A DNA stretch of 64,000 nucleotides from Sulfidibacter corallicola. Lineage in GTDB: Bacteria > Acidobacteriota > Holophagae > Acanthopleuribacterales > Acanthopleuribacteraceae. The notes beneath the pieces were generated by a model. That model was not told where the DNA came from. It ran no database searches and was given only the letters and a program-made list of their open reading frames with translations. The DNA is taken from positions 3,534,001 to 3,598,000 of the forward strand of contig NZ_CP071793.1 in NCBI RefSeq assembly GCF_017498545.1. The letters are read 5' to 3'. Numbering within the stretch: the stretch's first letter is position 1; the number at the start of each line of letters is the position of its first letter. A program made the translations under genes and the position numbers. Shown piece after piece: positions 43,187 to 51,442 of this stretch.

Positions 43187-45478
43187 TCAGGGCAGGGCCG
43201 TTTCCTCGATCGGCGACAAAGCGGATTGGCTGGTCAACACCGCGTTGGCTTCACCCAAGCCATCCAACAGAATCCCCGTTGAGATGGCTTCGGGCAACAA
43301 GATCGGATCGCCCTGACCGGGATAGAACACGTAGAGCGGAACACCCGCACGATTGAAGCTCTGGATGAAGCGCGTGATCTCTTCGTCCTTGTTGGTGTAA
43401 TCGACCTTGATGGTGACGACCTTGTGATCGGCGAACGCGGATCTGACCTTCTTGGTATTGATCACCAGCTTTTCGTTGGCTTTGCAGGTCAAACACCAAC
43501 TGGCCGTGAAGTCGAGGAATACCAGACGGTTCTTCTTCCGAAAGTATTCGAGTGCATCGGGTGAGTAGGGAATCCAGGCTATTTTCTGTTCGGTCGTGAC
43601 GCGCTGCTCCAGCGACTCGAAGAAGGACGGCGACGATCCATCCGCGGCCAGGGTCATGCCGCTCTCGAGCTCGCTCATGAGTTTCAGGCGCAAGGCTTCT
43701 TCCGACTCCAGACGACTGGCGAAGGGATCGCGAATGTCGAACACCACGAACATGCCGAGAAACACACTGATCGCCACGGCGAGGGAGCTCAACAACAGGC
43801 CCCCGCGGCGGCCGACGCCGTGGAAGGTCTGCCCGAAAATCCAACAGGCGAAGGCCAGACCCAGCAGTAAGGTCAGGGAACCCAGAACGCCATCTTTACC
43901 GGAAAGGTCGATCAGGATACTGAACAGCCATACGACGGTGCCCATCAACAAAAACCCCAGAAAGACCTTGAAGTACTCCATCCAGGGACCCGGCTTGGGC
44001 AGGAACCGAAGCAACGCGGGGAAATAACACAACATCAGGTAGGGAAACGCCAAACCGAAAGCGATGATCTGAAAGACCACCACAATGACCAACGGGGGTT
44101 GGGACAGGGCCCAAGCGTATGCGGAGCCCAAAAAGGGCGCCGTGCAGGGCGTGGACAACAGGGTCATCAACGCTCCCTGGAAAAAGGCCCCCTGTACCCC
44201 TTGCTTTTGAGACAGGCCGTACAAGGCGTCGCTGTTGGGCGCCTCGATGTGAAAGACCCCGAAAAAACTCAGCGCCATGATAAAGATCAAGGCGGACATA
44301 CCGATGACGAAGGCCGGACTCTGGAATTGAAAGCCGATGCCCAACTCGGTTCCGGCGGCCTTGCCGGCCACGAAGAACAAGCTGAATACGAAGAAGCAGA
44401 TCATGATGCCCAATGTGTAGACCCAGCCCAATTTGACCCGATGCCAGTAATTGCCGCCGGCTTCCTGAACCACCGCGAACACCTTGAGCGACAGGACCGG
44501 CAGAACACAGGGCATCAGGTTCAGGATCATGCCGCCGAGAAAGGCGATCAACAGGACATAGCGAAAGGAGTAGGCCATGATCCCCGTCGCCGCGGTCGGA
44601 GGCGCTTCCGCGACGGCGGGATCGTTCAGCGTCCCTACCGGAGCAAGTGATTTGGTGGCCGACACTTCCGGATACAGCGACAGTCGAGTGGGTTTCAAGG
44701 ACGCGCCGCCGAAGTGGACGACGCCATTCAGGGCCAAATCGTCCGGAACGGATTCCTCGAACGGCTCGAATTCGAGATCGATGGTGATGGTTTTGCCCTT
44801 GGTCTCGACCTTGTAGTTCTTCAGTTCGGCGTAATCGGTGGCGAGCGGAAAGAATTTGACATCTTTGGACTTGGTTTTGGCGGGAAAGGCGTCGCTGCCA
44901 TCGAGGGTCAGGGTGCCGCGCCAGGCGGTGGTTTCGAACGACCATTTGGTCGCGTAGGTAAAGGCGCTACCCTCTCCATGGGACTCGGGAATCAACTGCC
45001 GATATTTTTGGAAGATCTTTGCGTGGGCGGGTTTGGACTCGCCGACCTGCAGCGTGAGCGAGACTTCGGCGCGGCCGGGAATACAACTCTGTTTGCACTC
45101 CAGCCAATTGACACTGCCCTTGAGCTCGATGACCTTGGCGTCGCCGGAATAGGTGGCGCGCGCGATGAGCAGCGCTTCGTCGTCGAAGCCGTAGGTCACG
45201 TAACCCGCATCGTCCACGAAGCGTTTGGGAACGGGAAACTCCAGCGCACCGATCTCCAAACCGGGAACCGCTTCCAATTCCCACTTCGTAGGCAGTCCCG
45301 CAAACCCCGGGTTTTCCCAGTAAGTGTGCCAATGGTCTTTCATCTTCAAGTGGATACCCAAATGAAACGACTCGTCTTTTTGCACCGATTCTCGATCGGC
45401 GATGATGCGAGCCTCCACGTGCGATTGCGCGAGCAACGGCACCATGGTGAAGAGAAAGAGCCCGGCGAGAAATCTCAT
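43187..45478 (-). CDS. DsbD-family thiol:disulfide interchange protein
   Basis: A 763-residue inner-membrane protein. It has a signal peptide (MRFLAGLFLFTMVPLLAQS) and an N-terminal periplasmic domain with the redox pair in VNWLECKQSCIPGRAE. A central block of eight or so membrane helices (about residues 305-610) includes MPCVLPVLSLKVFAVV and STPCTAPFLGSAYAWAL, each with a conserved Cys-Pro-type redox site. The C-terminal thioredoxin domain has the active site ASWCLTCKANE. DsbD carries electrons from cytoplasmic thioredoxin to periplasmic thiols. The predicted lasso core has no Cys, so the neighbouring lasso cluster does not need it; the link is positional only. Confidence 0.93.
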   Translation of the reverse strand: MRFLAGLFLFTMVPLLAQSHVEARIIADRESVQKDESFHLGIHLKMKDHWHTYWENPGFAGLPTKWELEAVPGLEIGALEFPVPKRFVDDAGYVTYGFDDEALLIARATYSGDAKVIELKGSVNWLECKQSCIPGRAEVSLTLQVGESKPAHAKIFQKYRQLIPESHGEGSAFTYATKWSFETTAWRGTLTLDGSDAFPAKTKSKDVKFFPLATDYAELKNYKVETKGKTITIDLEFEPFEESVPDDLALNGVVHFGGASLKPTRLSLYPEVSATKSLAPVGTLNDPAVAEAPPTAATGIMAYSFRYVLLIAFLGGMILNLMPCVLPVLSLKVFAVVQEAGGNYWHRVKLGWVYTLGIMICFFVFSLFFVAGKAAGTELGIGFQFQSPAFVIGMSALIFIMALSFFGVFHIEAPNSDALYGLSQKQGVQGAFFQGALMTLLSTPCTAPFLGSAYAWALSQPPLVIVVVFQIIAFGLAFPYLMLCYFPALLRFLPKPGPWMEYFKVFLGFLLMGTVVWLFSILIDLSGKDGVLGSLTLLLGLAFACWIFGQTFHGVGRRGGLLLSSLAVAISVFLGMFVVFDIRDPFASRLESEEALRLKLMSELESGMTLAADGSSPSFFESLEQRVTTEQKIAWIPYSPDALEYFRKKNRLVFLDFTASWCLTCKANEKLVINTKKVRSAFADHKVVTIKVDYTNKDEEITRFIQSFNRAGVPLYVFYPGQGDPILLPEAISTGILLDGLGEANAVLTSQSALSPIEETALP

Positions 45479-45737
45479 AGAAACACTCCTGAAGTGGGAA
45501 AACCAACGGCGGCGGTGCGGTCGAAATCAGTTTACACCAACTTGACCCGGGGTTCCGAAATCGGTTTTCTGCCGCTGAATCGCACTCGCAACAATGGCAG
45601 GGCACAAAAAGAGAACGGGGCGAAAACGAAAGCCGCCGTGCCCGGCCCATCGCAACGATTCAACCTTTGCACCTATTATACGGGTACAAACCGGCCAACA
45701 TTCCGCGAAGATTCACGCAATGCGATCGCCTGAGGAT

Positions 45738-46364
45738 TCAAGGTTGCCAAAAAGCCCGCAAAGGACCCAAGTCCAGCTTTGCCAACAATGGCTCCGCGTC
45801 TTCCGGCACCAAGCGTCGATCCACATCTATTCTCCCGAGTACGGGCACCTTTCCCCAATGAACCAAATCACGTTCGTTCTCGGGATGGCTTGGGCCGAAC
45901 AACACGATTCCGAGGCACACGAGCTCGCGCGCTCGCAAGGCTTCGAGACTCAACAGGGTGTGATTCAAGGTCCCTAGACCGCTACGCGCGGCCAGGACGA
46001 CCGGAAGATCCAGATGTGCGATGAGATCGATCACCAGTTCCCGATCGTTGAGCGGCACCATCAGCCCGCCGGCCCCTTCGACCACCAGTGGCGTATCGAC
46101 CACGGGTATCTGAAATTCATCGAGGCACACGGCGACACCGTCTCGTTCGGCGGCTTGATTGGGCGACATGGGTTGGGTCAATCGGAATCGTTCCGGCAAA
46201 ACCCGGTCCGGATCGATCCAACCAGAGAGCGTCTCGCTGTCTGTTCCGCCCTCGATCCCGGCTTGAACGGGCTTCCAATAAGCGGCGTTCAATGCTCGGG
46301 TCAAAAGGCAGGAAAGCAGGGTCTTGCCAACATCGGTATCTGTTCCTGTAACAAAAATCTTCAT
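45738..46364 (-). CDS. bioD: Dethiobiotin synthetase
   Basis: A 208-residue enzyme that closes the ureido ring of biotin using ATP and CO2. ATG 46364 gives the family opening MKIFVTGTDTDVGKTLLSCLL, with the P-loop GTDTDVGKT. The substrate-binding Lys is in YWKPVQAG, and VVEGAGGLMVPL is the second conserved block. The sequence then runs RSGLGTLNHTLLSLEALR, typical of the dimer interface. It is the last gene of bioB-bioF-bioD, 54 bases after bioF. About 260 bases separate its stop from the dsbD start and hold nothing I can identify. Confidence 0.95.
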   Translation of the reverse strand: MKIFVTGTDTDVGKTLLSCLLTRALNAAYWKPVQAGIEGGTDSETLSGWIDPDRVLPERFRLTQPMSPNQAAERDGVAVCLDEFQIPVVDTPLVVEGAGGLMVPLNDRELVIDLIAHLDLPVVLAARSGLGTLNHTLLSLEALRARELVCLGIVLFGPSHPENERDLVHWGKVPVLGRIDVDRRLVPEDAEPLLAKLDLGPLRAFWQP

Positions 46365-46418
46365 TAGCCAATCACCACTGTTTAAATATGTTGTCATCCA
46401 GAACGGATTACGGAGGCC

Positions 46419-47627
46419 TCAGAGATTGGCATCAGGGTCCGCCAGGATTTCGCGCAGGATCGCAACAAGTTTTTCGATCGTGACGGCGTCGTGGCCCGCA
46501 TTGAACGCCACACGAAGTCGTGCGCTGCCCGGCGGCACCGTGGGTGGTCGAATCGCGCGAATGTCGAATCCGGCGGCTTGGAGTCGATCCGCGAGTGCGA
46601 CGGCCCTTCGATCCGCACCCATCACGACGGGCACGATCTGGCTGTCGCTGTGCCCCATGTCGGCGAGACCCGCCAGACCCTCGCGGAATCGTCCCGCCGC
46701 GGCCAGCACGCGTTGGCGCCGCCAAGGTTCCCGAGCGATGACTTCGAGAGCCGCCAACAGTTGGATGGGTATCAGCGGTGGTAGCGCGGTGGTAAAAATA
46801 AAATTCCTGCATTGATTCACGAGTAGATCGCGAATCGGACGGGAGCAGGTGACGAAGGCGCCGAACCCGCCCCAGGCCTTGCCACAGGTGTGCACACAGA
46901 TCAACGGCACGTCGAGGAGGCCCGCTTCCTCCAACAAACCGGCGCCCGTCGCACCGAAGACGCCGGTGGCGTGAGCTTCGTCCACGATCAGGTGAGCCTG
47001 GTAACGCGCCGCCAGCCAGGCCAGATCGGCCAGTGGCGCGCGGTCGCCGTCCATGCTGTAGAGCGACTCGATCAGGATGAAGCGTTTACCGCTCGTGGAC
47101 CCTTCTTCCCGAAGCAGTTGCTCCAGATGATCGCAATCGTTGTGTCGAAAGGATACTCGCCTGGCCTTGCTCTGCCGCATCCCGTCGATCATGCTGGCGT
47201 GCACCAATTGGTCTGCGAATATCAGGTCACCGGCACCACACAAGGTGGCGATGACCCCGACATTGGCCTCGAACCCCGAGTTGAATATCAGTGCGGCCTC
47301 GGTGCGCTTGAAGGCGGCAAGCTCGGCCTCGGCTCGATCGTGCCATTCGGTGTTGCCGCGCAACAGACGCGAGCCTCCGGATCCCAAGGGAACTCCGTCA
47401 CCCAGTGCCTCGATCAACCGCTCCCGTATCGCGGGATGGTCGGTGAGACCCAAATAGTCGTTGGAAGAAAAATCCAGCCCCGACCGCGGTCGAAGCTCTC
47501 GATGCCGCCCTTTGGCGGACAGCAACTCGAGCCGTTTCGTGGCGCGAGTCTCGAAATCCTTGCGCAGCAAGTTCAGAGACTCGCGCAATTCATCCCGCGA
47601 GGGCGCTTGGGTCATGGGCCCAGCCAT
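46419..47627 (-). CDS. bioF: 8-amino-7-oxononanoate synthase
   Basis: A 402-residue PLP enzyme joining pimeloyl thioester and L-alanine. Conserved blocks are LDFSSNDYLGLTDHP, GSGGSRLLRGNTEWH, DQLVHASMIDGMRQS, FRHNDCDHLEQLL and IVDEAHATGVFG. The PLP-binding Lys is in CVHTCGKAWGGFGAF. ATG 47627 or the ATG 12 bases later (MTQAPSRDEL) could be the start. It lies 36 bases after bioB. The C-terminal IRAIRPPTVPPGSARLRVAFNAGH is the family's substrate-recognition end. Confidence 0.95.
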   Translation of the reverse strand: MAGPMTQAPSRDELRESLNLLRKDFETRATKRLELLSAKGRHRELRPRSGLDFSSNDYLGLTDHPAIRERLIEALGDGVPLGSGGSRLLRGNTEWHDRAEAELAAFKRTEAALIFNSGFEANVGVIATLCGAGDLIFADQLVHASMIDGMRQSKARRVSFRHNDCDHLEQLLREEGSTSGKRFILIESLYSMDGDRAPLADLAWLAARYQAHLIVDEAHATGVFGATGAGLLEEAGLLDVPLICVHTCGKAWGGFGAFVTCSRPIRDLLVNQCRNFIFTTALPPLIPIQLLAALEVIAREPWRRQRVLAAAGRFREGLAGLADMGHSDSQIVPVVMGADRRAVALADRLQAAGFDIRAIRPPTVPPGSARLRVAFNAGHDAVTIEKLVAILREILADPDANL

Positions 47628-47663
47628 CGGAAGAGGCCGTTACCCGACTCGAACGCGAATCGA

Positions 47664-48665
47664 TCAAGCACCGACTTCGGTATGGCGATGGGAAGGAACG
47701 TCCGTCCCGGACATCGCTTCGACACCGACCGCCTCGAACAGCTTTTCATCGGTTTCCTCACCCGGATTGGGGGTGGTCAGAAGCTGATCCCCCGCAAAGA
47801 TCGAGTTGGCACCGGCCATGAAACAAAGCATTTGTGCTTCGCGGGTCATGGTCAGGCGACCGGCACTCATGCGAACCATGGACTTCGGCATGATAATGCG
47901 CGCACTCGCGATCACGCGAACCAGGACCAAGGGATCCACCAGGTCGCGGTCGCCCATAGGCGTGCCCTCCACGGGCACGAGCGCGTTTACCGGAACACTT
48001 TCGGGATGGGGATCGAAGAAGGAAAGGCGCTGGAGAAACGCGATGTGATCTTCCCGCGTTTCACCCATGCCGACGATGCCGCCGGTACACATGGTGATGC
48101 CGGCCGAGCGAACGTTTTCGAGCGTGCGAATCCGGTCCTGGTATTGGCGTGTACCAATGACTTCGCCGTAATATTCCTCGGACGTATCGATGTTGTGATT
48201 GTAGGCGAACAAGCCGGCTTCCTTGAGCCGCTGGGCCTGCTCCTCGCTCAACATACCGAGGGTGCAGCATACTTCGAGGCCTTCGCCCCTGACGGCCTTG
48301 ACCATTTCGATGACTTCGTCGAACTGCCTACCGTCTTTGACCTCGCGCCAGGCGGCGCCCATGCAGAAACGGGTGGAGCCGTTGGATTTGGCCTCTCTCG
48401 CCTTTTGCACCACCGTGGGCAGGGGCAACAGTTTTTCCGATTCGACGCCCGTGTTGTAACGAGCGGCTTGGGGGCAATAACCACAATCTTCCGGGCACCC
48501 GCCGGTCTTGATGGAGAGCAGGGTACATTTTTGCACCTTTAGGGGATCGTGGTGCTCGCGATGAACGGTCTGAGCGCGATACACCAGCTCCATCAGGGGA
48601 AGATCGTAGATTTCAGCGATCTCTTCTTTCGTCCAATCGCTCCGAATGGGGTTTGCATTTGCCAT
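47664..48665 (-). CDS. bioB: Biotin synthase
   Basis: A 333-residue radical SAM enzyme inserting sulfur into dethiobiotin. ATG 48665 gives MANANPIRSDWTKEEIAEIY. The radical SAM cluster motif is CPEDCGYC in TGGCPEDCGYCPQAA. The second-cluster ligands and substrate pocket lie in FCMGAAWREVKD, CCTLGMLSEEQ, YNHNIDTSEEYYGEVI and RMSAGRLTMTREAQ (the Arg ligand). It is first in bioB-bioF-bioD; bioA, bioC and bioH are not in the window. A long leader of at least 200 bases, with a possible structured element, lies upstream. Confidence 0.97.
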   Translation of the reverse strand: MANANPIRSDWTKEEIAEIYDLPLMELVYRAQTVHREHHDPLKVQKCTLLSIKTGGCPEDCGYCPQAARYNTGVESEKLLPLPTVVQKAREAKSNGSTRFCMGAAWREVKDGRQFDEVIEMVKAVRGEGLEVCCTLGMLSEEQAQRLKEAGLFAYNHNIDTSEEYYGEVIGTRQYQDRIRTLENVRSAGITMCTGGIVGMGETREDHIAFLQRLSFFDPHPESVPVNALVPVEGTPMGDRDLVDPLVLVRVIASARIIMPKSMVRMSAGRLTMTREAQMLCFMAGANSIFAGDQLLTTPNPGEETDEKLFEAVGVEAMSGTDVPSHRHTEVGA

Positions 48666-49345
48666 GAAAAGATTCCTCACTGATTTGCAACATTGATCGC
48701 GTGCAGCATCGCAACGGAAGATTCGGATGGTTATCCAAAAATCAGGGCCCATCCTACCTCGAAAACCCAAAAAGGTGGAAGCCCGGGCCGCGCTTTCTCA
48801 CGAGCACCGGTCACGCCGGCACCGTCGGCACCCCATGGCAGGTTCATACATCGCGCAACGACTCGGCACGGCGGGACGGGCATGGGTTCGGGACATTATG
48901 GCACAAAAAGGGTGGTTGCCCACGCTTCACGGGAAGTGGATCGAACCCCCATGCCATGAGAATCGAAGCAGCGTAGCGACGAACCGCGATGCGACTCGGC
49001 CGCGGAATTTCGTGAGGCATTTAGGTCCGTCCACATACATATAAGTTTGGAAGTTCCGTAGGGTGGTCGCGAACTCGTTTTTCTGGCATCATCGTACAGA
49101 AGTTGTTCCAAACCACGACCCTGCAATCCCCACCCGCCACGGTTCGGCTAACTTTTCGAGCATTTCGACCGATACGACTCAATAAAGCGGCAGGTCCCGA
49201 TTTCTACGTGCGTTCACAAATCGCAACCTGAATTACGACGGCGACCCCAGTCACACGTTCCAGTCATCCATTCCCCCACCCTCGTGAATCGGTTGTTCCT
49301 TCGGAATTTCCGGTACATGCCATCTCCCCGAGGTCGAAGTCTCCC
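48666..49345. other. Divergent intergenic region upstream of bioB
   Basis: About 680 bases between bioB (-) and the gene at 49346 (+). Short open frames exist but none looks coding. The part at 48879-48955 can fold into a closed multi-branched structure (annotated separately). An AT-rich patch TACATATAAGTTT near 49035-49048 could hold the bioB promoter on the - strand. Confidence 0.5.
48879..48955 (-). ncRNA. Candidate structured RNA element in the bioB leader
   Basis: A 77-base segment closed by GGCATGG/CCATGCC (7 bp), extended after a two-base bulge by GTTCG/CGAAC. Inside, on the - strand, lie two small hairpins: CTTC-CCGT-GAAG and GTGG-GCAA-CCAC, the latter with a GNRA tetraloop. The GNRA loop appears only on the - strand, which is also the strand of bioB, 214 bases downstream. 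It does not form a tRNA cloverleaf and I do not recognise a known riboswitch. Low certainty; the fold was made by eye. Confidence 0.3.
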
Positions 49346-49843
49346 ATGTCCGCCATCATGATCGGTACCGGAAAACGAAAGCACGTGGAAGAATTGCTCC
49401 AGTACTTCAAAGACTTGGAGAAAAAAGGGGAATTGAAGATTCTCGCAATTCGCCGCACCACCAAGCGGGTGATGTTGCTTCCCTATGATGAGCTGAAAAT
49501 CCTGTTCGATCGCGATGGCGATCAAGACCTGGAAATGGATCCCAAGCTCGTGCGCTCCCTCGGTTATGCGGGAATCGGAAGAAAGGACGTGATCATCGCC
49601 AAGATGCAGTCGCTCAAAGTCGACGATCCCTTGATCAAGTTCAACCTCATGAACGTCGCGGCCAATTTCCAAAAGCGCGGCGGGCAGATCAAGATCCAGG
49701 AAAAGGTGGATGACTCGCGCGTGCGCAAACTCTATTATTGCGATATCGCTCTGGCCGGTCCCATCAAATTGGTGTTCACCTTTCGCGACCTGCTGATTTC
49801 GGGTGAATTCGTGGATCCGGAATCCATCGAATACTTCATCTAA
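49346..49843 (+). CDS. Hypothetical cytoplasmic protein
   Basis: A 165-residue soluble protein, mixed alpha/beta, with no signal peptide, membrane helix or Cys cluster. It opens MSAIMIGTGKRKHVEELLQYF and has KKGELKILAIRRTTKRVMLL, DGDQDLEMDPKLVRSLGY and KLYYCDIALAGPIKLVF. The codon use looks genuine and the frame is uninterrupted. The start could also be the ATG at 49358. I do not recognise a family. It faces the gene at 49996 tail to tail and has no partner on its own strand. Confidence 0.65.
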   Translation: MSAIMIGTGKRKHVEELLQYFKDLEKKGELKILAIRRTTKRVMLLPYDELKILFDRDGDQDLEMDPKLVRSLGYAGIGRKDVIIAKMQSLKVDDPLIKFNLMNVAANFQKRGGQIKIQEKVDDSRVRKLYYCDIALAGPIKLVFTFRDLLISGEFVDPESIEYFI

Positions 49844-49924
49844 CTGCCGTGGCGGTAGGCGAAAGGTATTCCTCTGCCAGGAAAATTCACGGTCTCCGCT
49901 GATCGAGATCGAAATCCGGACAAA

Positions 49925-49968
49925 GAAAAAGCCGGTTGGATCGTCAGCCCCCGACAATCCAACCGGCT
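49925..49968 (-). terminator. Rho-independent terminator of the 49996-50592 gene
   Basis: AGCCGGTTGGAT (on the - strand, 49968-49957) pairs perfectly over 12 bp with ATCCAACCGGCT (49941-49930), with a 15-base loop, followed by TTTTT (49929-49925). The T run is on the - strand side, so it ends the gene to its right. The hairpin could also slow the convergent + strand transcript. Confidence 0.88.
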
Positions 49969-49995
49969 CTCACTCAGACTAGAAGAACCGAGGCA

Positions 49996-50592
49996 TCAAT
50001 CCTCGTCTTCTTCACGCCCCCCATTGAAATCACCATGTAACCAGATCCGTTTCATCCACTTGGAGAAACGGTCCATATCGACCAAGTAGGCCTTGTACTG
50101 TTCATCTTTCCAGACGCCGTATTCTTCTTTGGGATTCTCACAGCGACGAACCTGATAGCGGATTTGATGCGTGGAGAAAGGAATCTTTTCGCAGACATCC
50201 GTCAGGTAAAAACGGCCGCTCTGACCCAACAAAGTGTTTCCGTCCCAATCTTTGTCAACCATGGAAATTTTCGGCAATCGATGTGCGCGGTAGTAAGGCG
50301 CGAATTTTTTCATACGTACTTGCCAATGCGTCCAGGTTTTGCGGATACCCATGACATCCCAGGGATCCAGTCCCTTTTTCTCGATGGAGCGAGCCTCTTT
50401 CTTGAACTCAGAAGAATGCACCTGAAGCTTCTGAGCGACATCTTTAAGGAAGAAGATGCCTTCCTGACCGAGGAGCTCTTCCTCGTCCCACTCCGGCTTA
50501 ACCGTCATGAGTCTCATCTCGTCATCATTAAAAATCTTTTCAACTGACTCTTTTGCTTGGTCTTGGTCCATTACAGAATGTTCTTGCACCAT
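49996..50592 (-). CDS. Hypothetical protein with an internal duplication
   Basis: A 198-residue acidic protein. Two halves repeat the same plan. The first (about residues 33-98) reads PEWDEEELLGQEGIFFLKDV, then AQKLQ and DPWDVMGIRKTWTHWQVRM; the second (about 112-185) reads DKDWDGNTLLGQSGRFYLTD, then VCEKIP and EEYGVWKDEQYKAYLVDMDRFSKWM. The shared core W-D-x-x-x-L-L-G-Q-x-G-x-F-x-L-x-D-V, then a helix rich in Lys and Arg, looks like a small helical recognition domain, perhaps DNA-binding. I do not recognise the family. The start is ATG 50592 or the ATG at 50571. An AT-rich leader precedes it and a good terminator follows. Confidence 0.7.
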   Translation of the reverse strand: MVQEHSVMDQDQAKESVEKIFNDDEMRLMTVKPEWDEEELLGQEGIFFLKDVAQKLQVHSSEFKKEARSIEKKGLDPWDVMGIRKTWTHWQVRMKKFAPYYRAHRLPKISMVDKDWDGNTLLGQSGRFYLTDVCEKIPFSTHQIRYQVRRCENPKEEYGVWKDEQYKAYLVDMDRFSKWMKRIWLHGDFNGGREEDED

Positions 50593-51442
50593 TTCATTAC
50601 CCCTTCACAATGAACTCTACGGAATATATTAGAACATTTTCTCGATTTTAACAAACAAACTTTTTTACCTCCGGAGGCCTTACCCGAAAATTAGAGCCAG
50701 AAATCAATACGCAAACCCACGTAGGTTCACACCTCGCCTAGAAAACGTAAAACCGCATTTAACGCGTAAATTCCATCAAATCAACTGGTTATTCTTTCGC
50801 CTGGTGTCATGGTCTCGACGCGGCAAGGCCTGATGGCCCCCAGATTTGCGCCAGCCGGCATCGGAAAAAAAAATTTGTTTTTTTTCGATTTCGGGGTTCC
50901 GATTCCCGTTTTCGGGCTCGAATTCCTCCTCCTCCGGGCCCGATCGCGTCGTGCCGAAGCGGGGTCCACCCGCTCGACCCACATATCGCGCCATCGGCGT
51001 CGCAAAGGTCCCCATCGTAGGGGCCGACGCCGGCGGGGAATGGTTTCTCGCGAATCGCCCCTCGACGCCCTCCGTTTTCGGCTGACATCGACCCGAGGGG
51101 ACGACTCGTCGCTCGAATGGACCCATTTATGTAAGGAGTCCTCTTTAAGGATTGGAAATCGAGCCGATAAGGCAAGGGGCAGCGACCCTGGCGCCATGGG
51201 AGGAACCTCGGACGGAGCCCTTCCAGGACGGCCGAATGCTCTTGGTCCGGCGAGGGTACATCCCCCTCCGACGAGCCGAACGCATCCTCGACCCATTCGA
51301 AAACGGCCGATCGATCATCAGCGCTCGGGCAACCCGCCACGGCACCGATTCAAAACAAAAAAAGCCAATAGAATTACTTGCTTAGCAAACCAGCAGGCAT
51401 TTGGTAAGATCAGCATCGATATTCCCTGTTCCGGAGGCTTCC
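50593..51442. other. Gene-poor divergent intergenic region
   Basis: About 850 bases between the gene at 49996-50592 (-) and the FHA gene (+). The left 200 bases are AT-rich, and the rest is GC-rich with overlapping open frames on both strands (50776-51483) that encode Arg/Pro/Ser-rich strings typical of non-coding GC-rich DNA. A homopurine/homopyrimidine patch (AAAAAAAAATTTG, then TTTTTTT) lies at 50868-50884. I see no convincing gene, but a conserved RNA cannot be excluded. Confidence 0.5.

Noticed and set aside
43187..45478. DsbD as part of the lasso peptide pathway (disulfide-bearing lasso)
   Set aside because: The predicted core has no Cys, so no disulfide is possible. Adjacency to B2 may matter only for transcription.
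48879..48955. A tRNA gene (77 bases, 7-bp closing stem, TCGAAC-like loop)
   Set aside because: No D-arm, anticodon arm or T-arm of normal length can be drawn at the right places on either strand.
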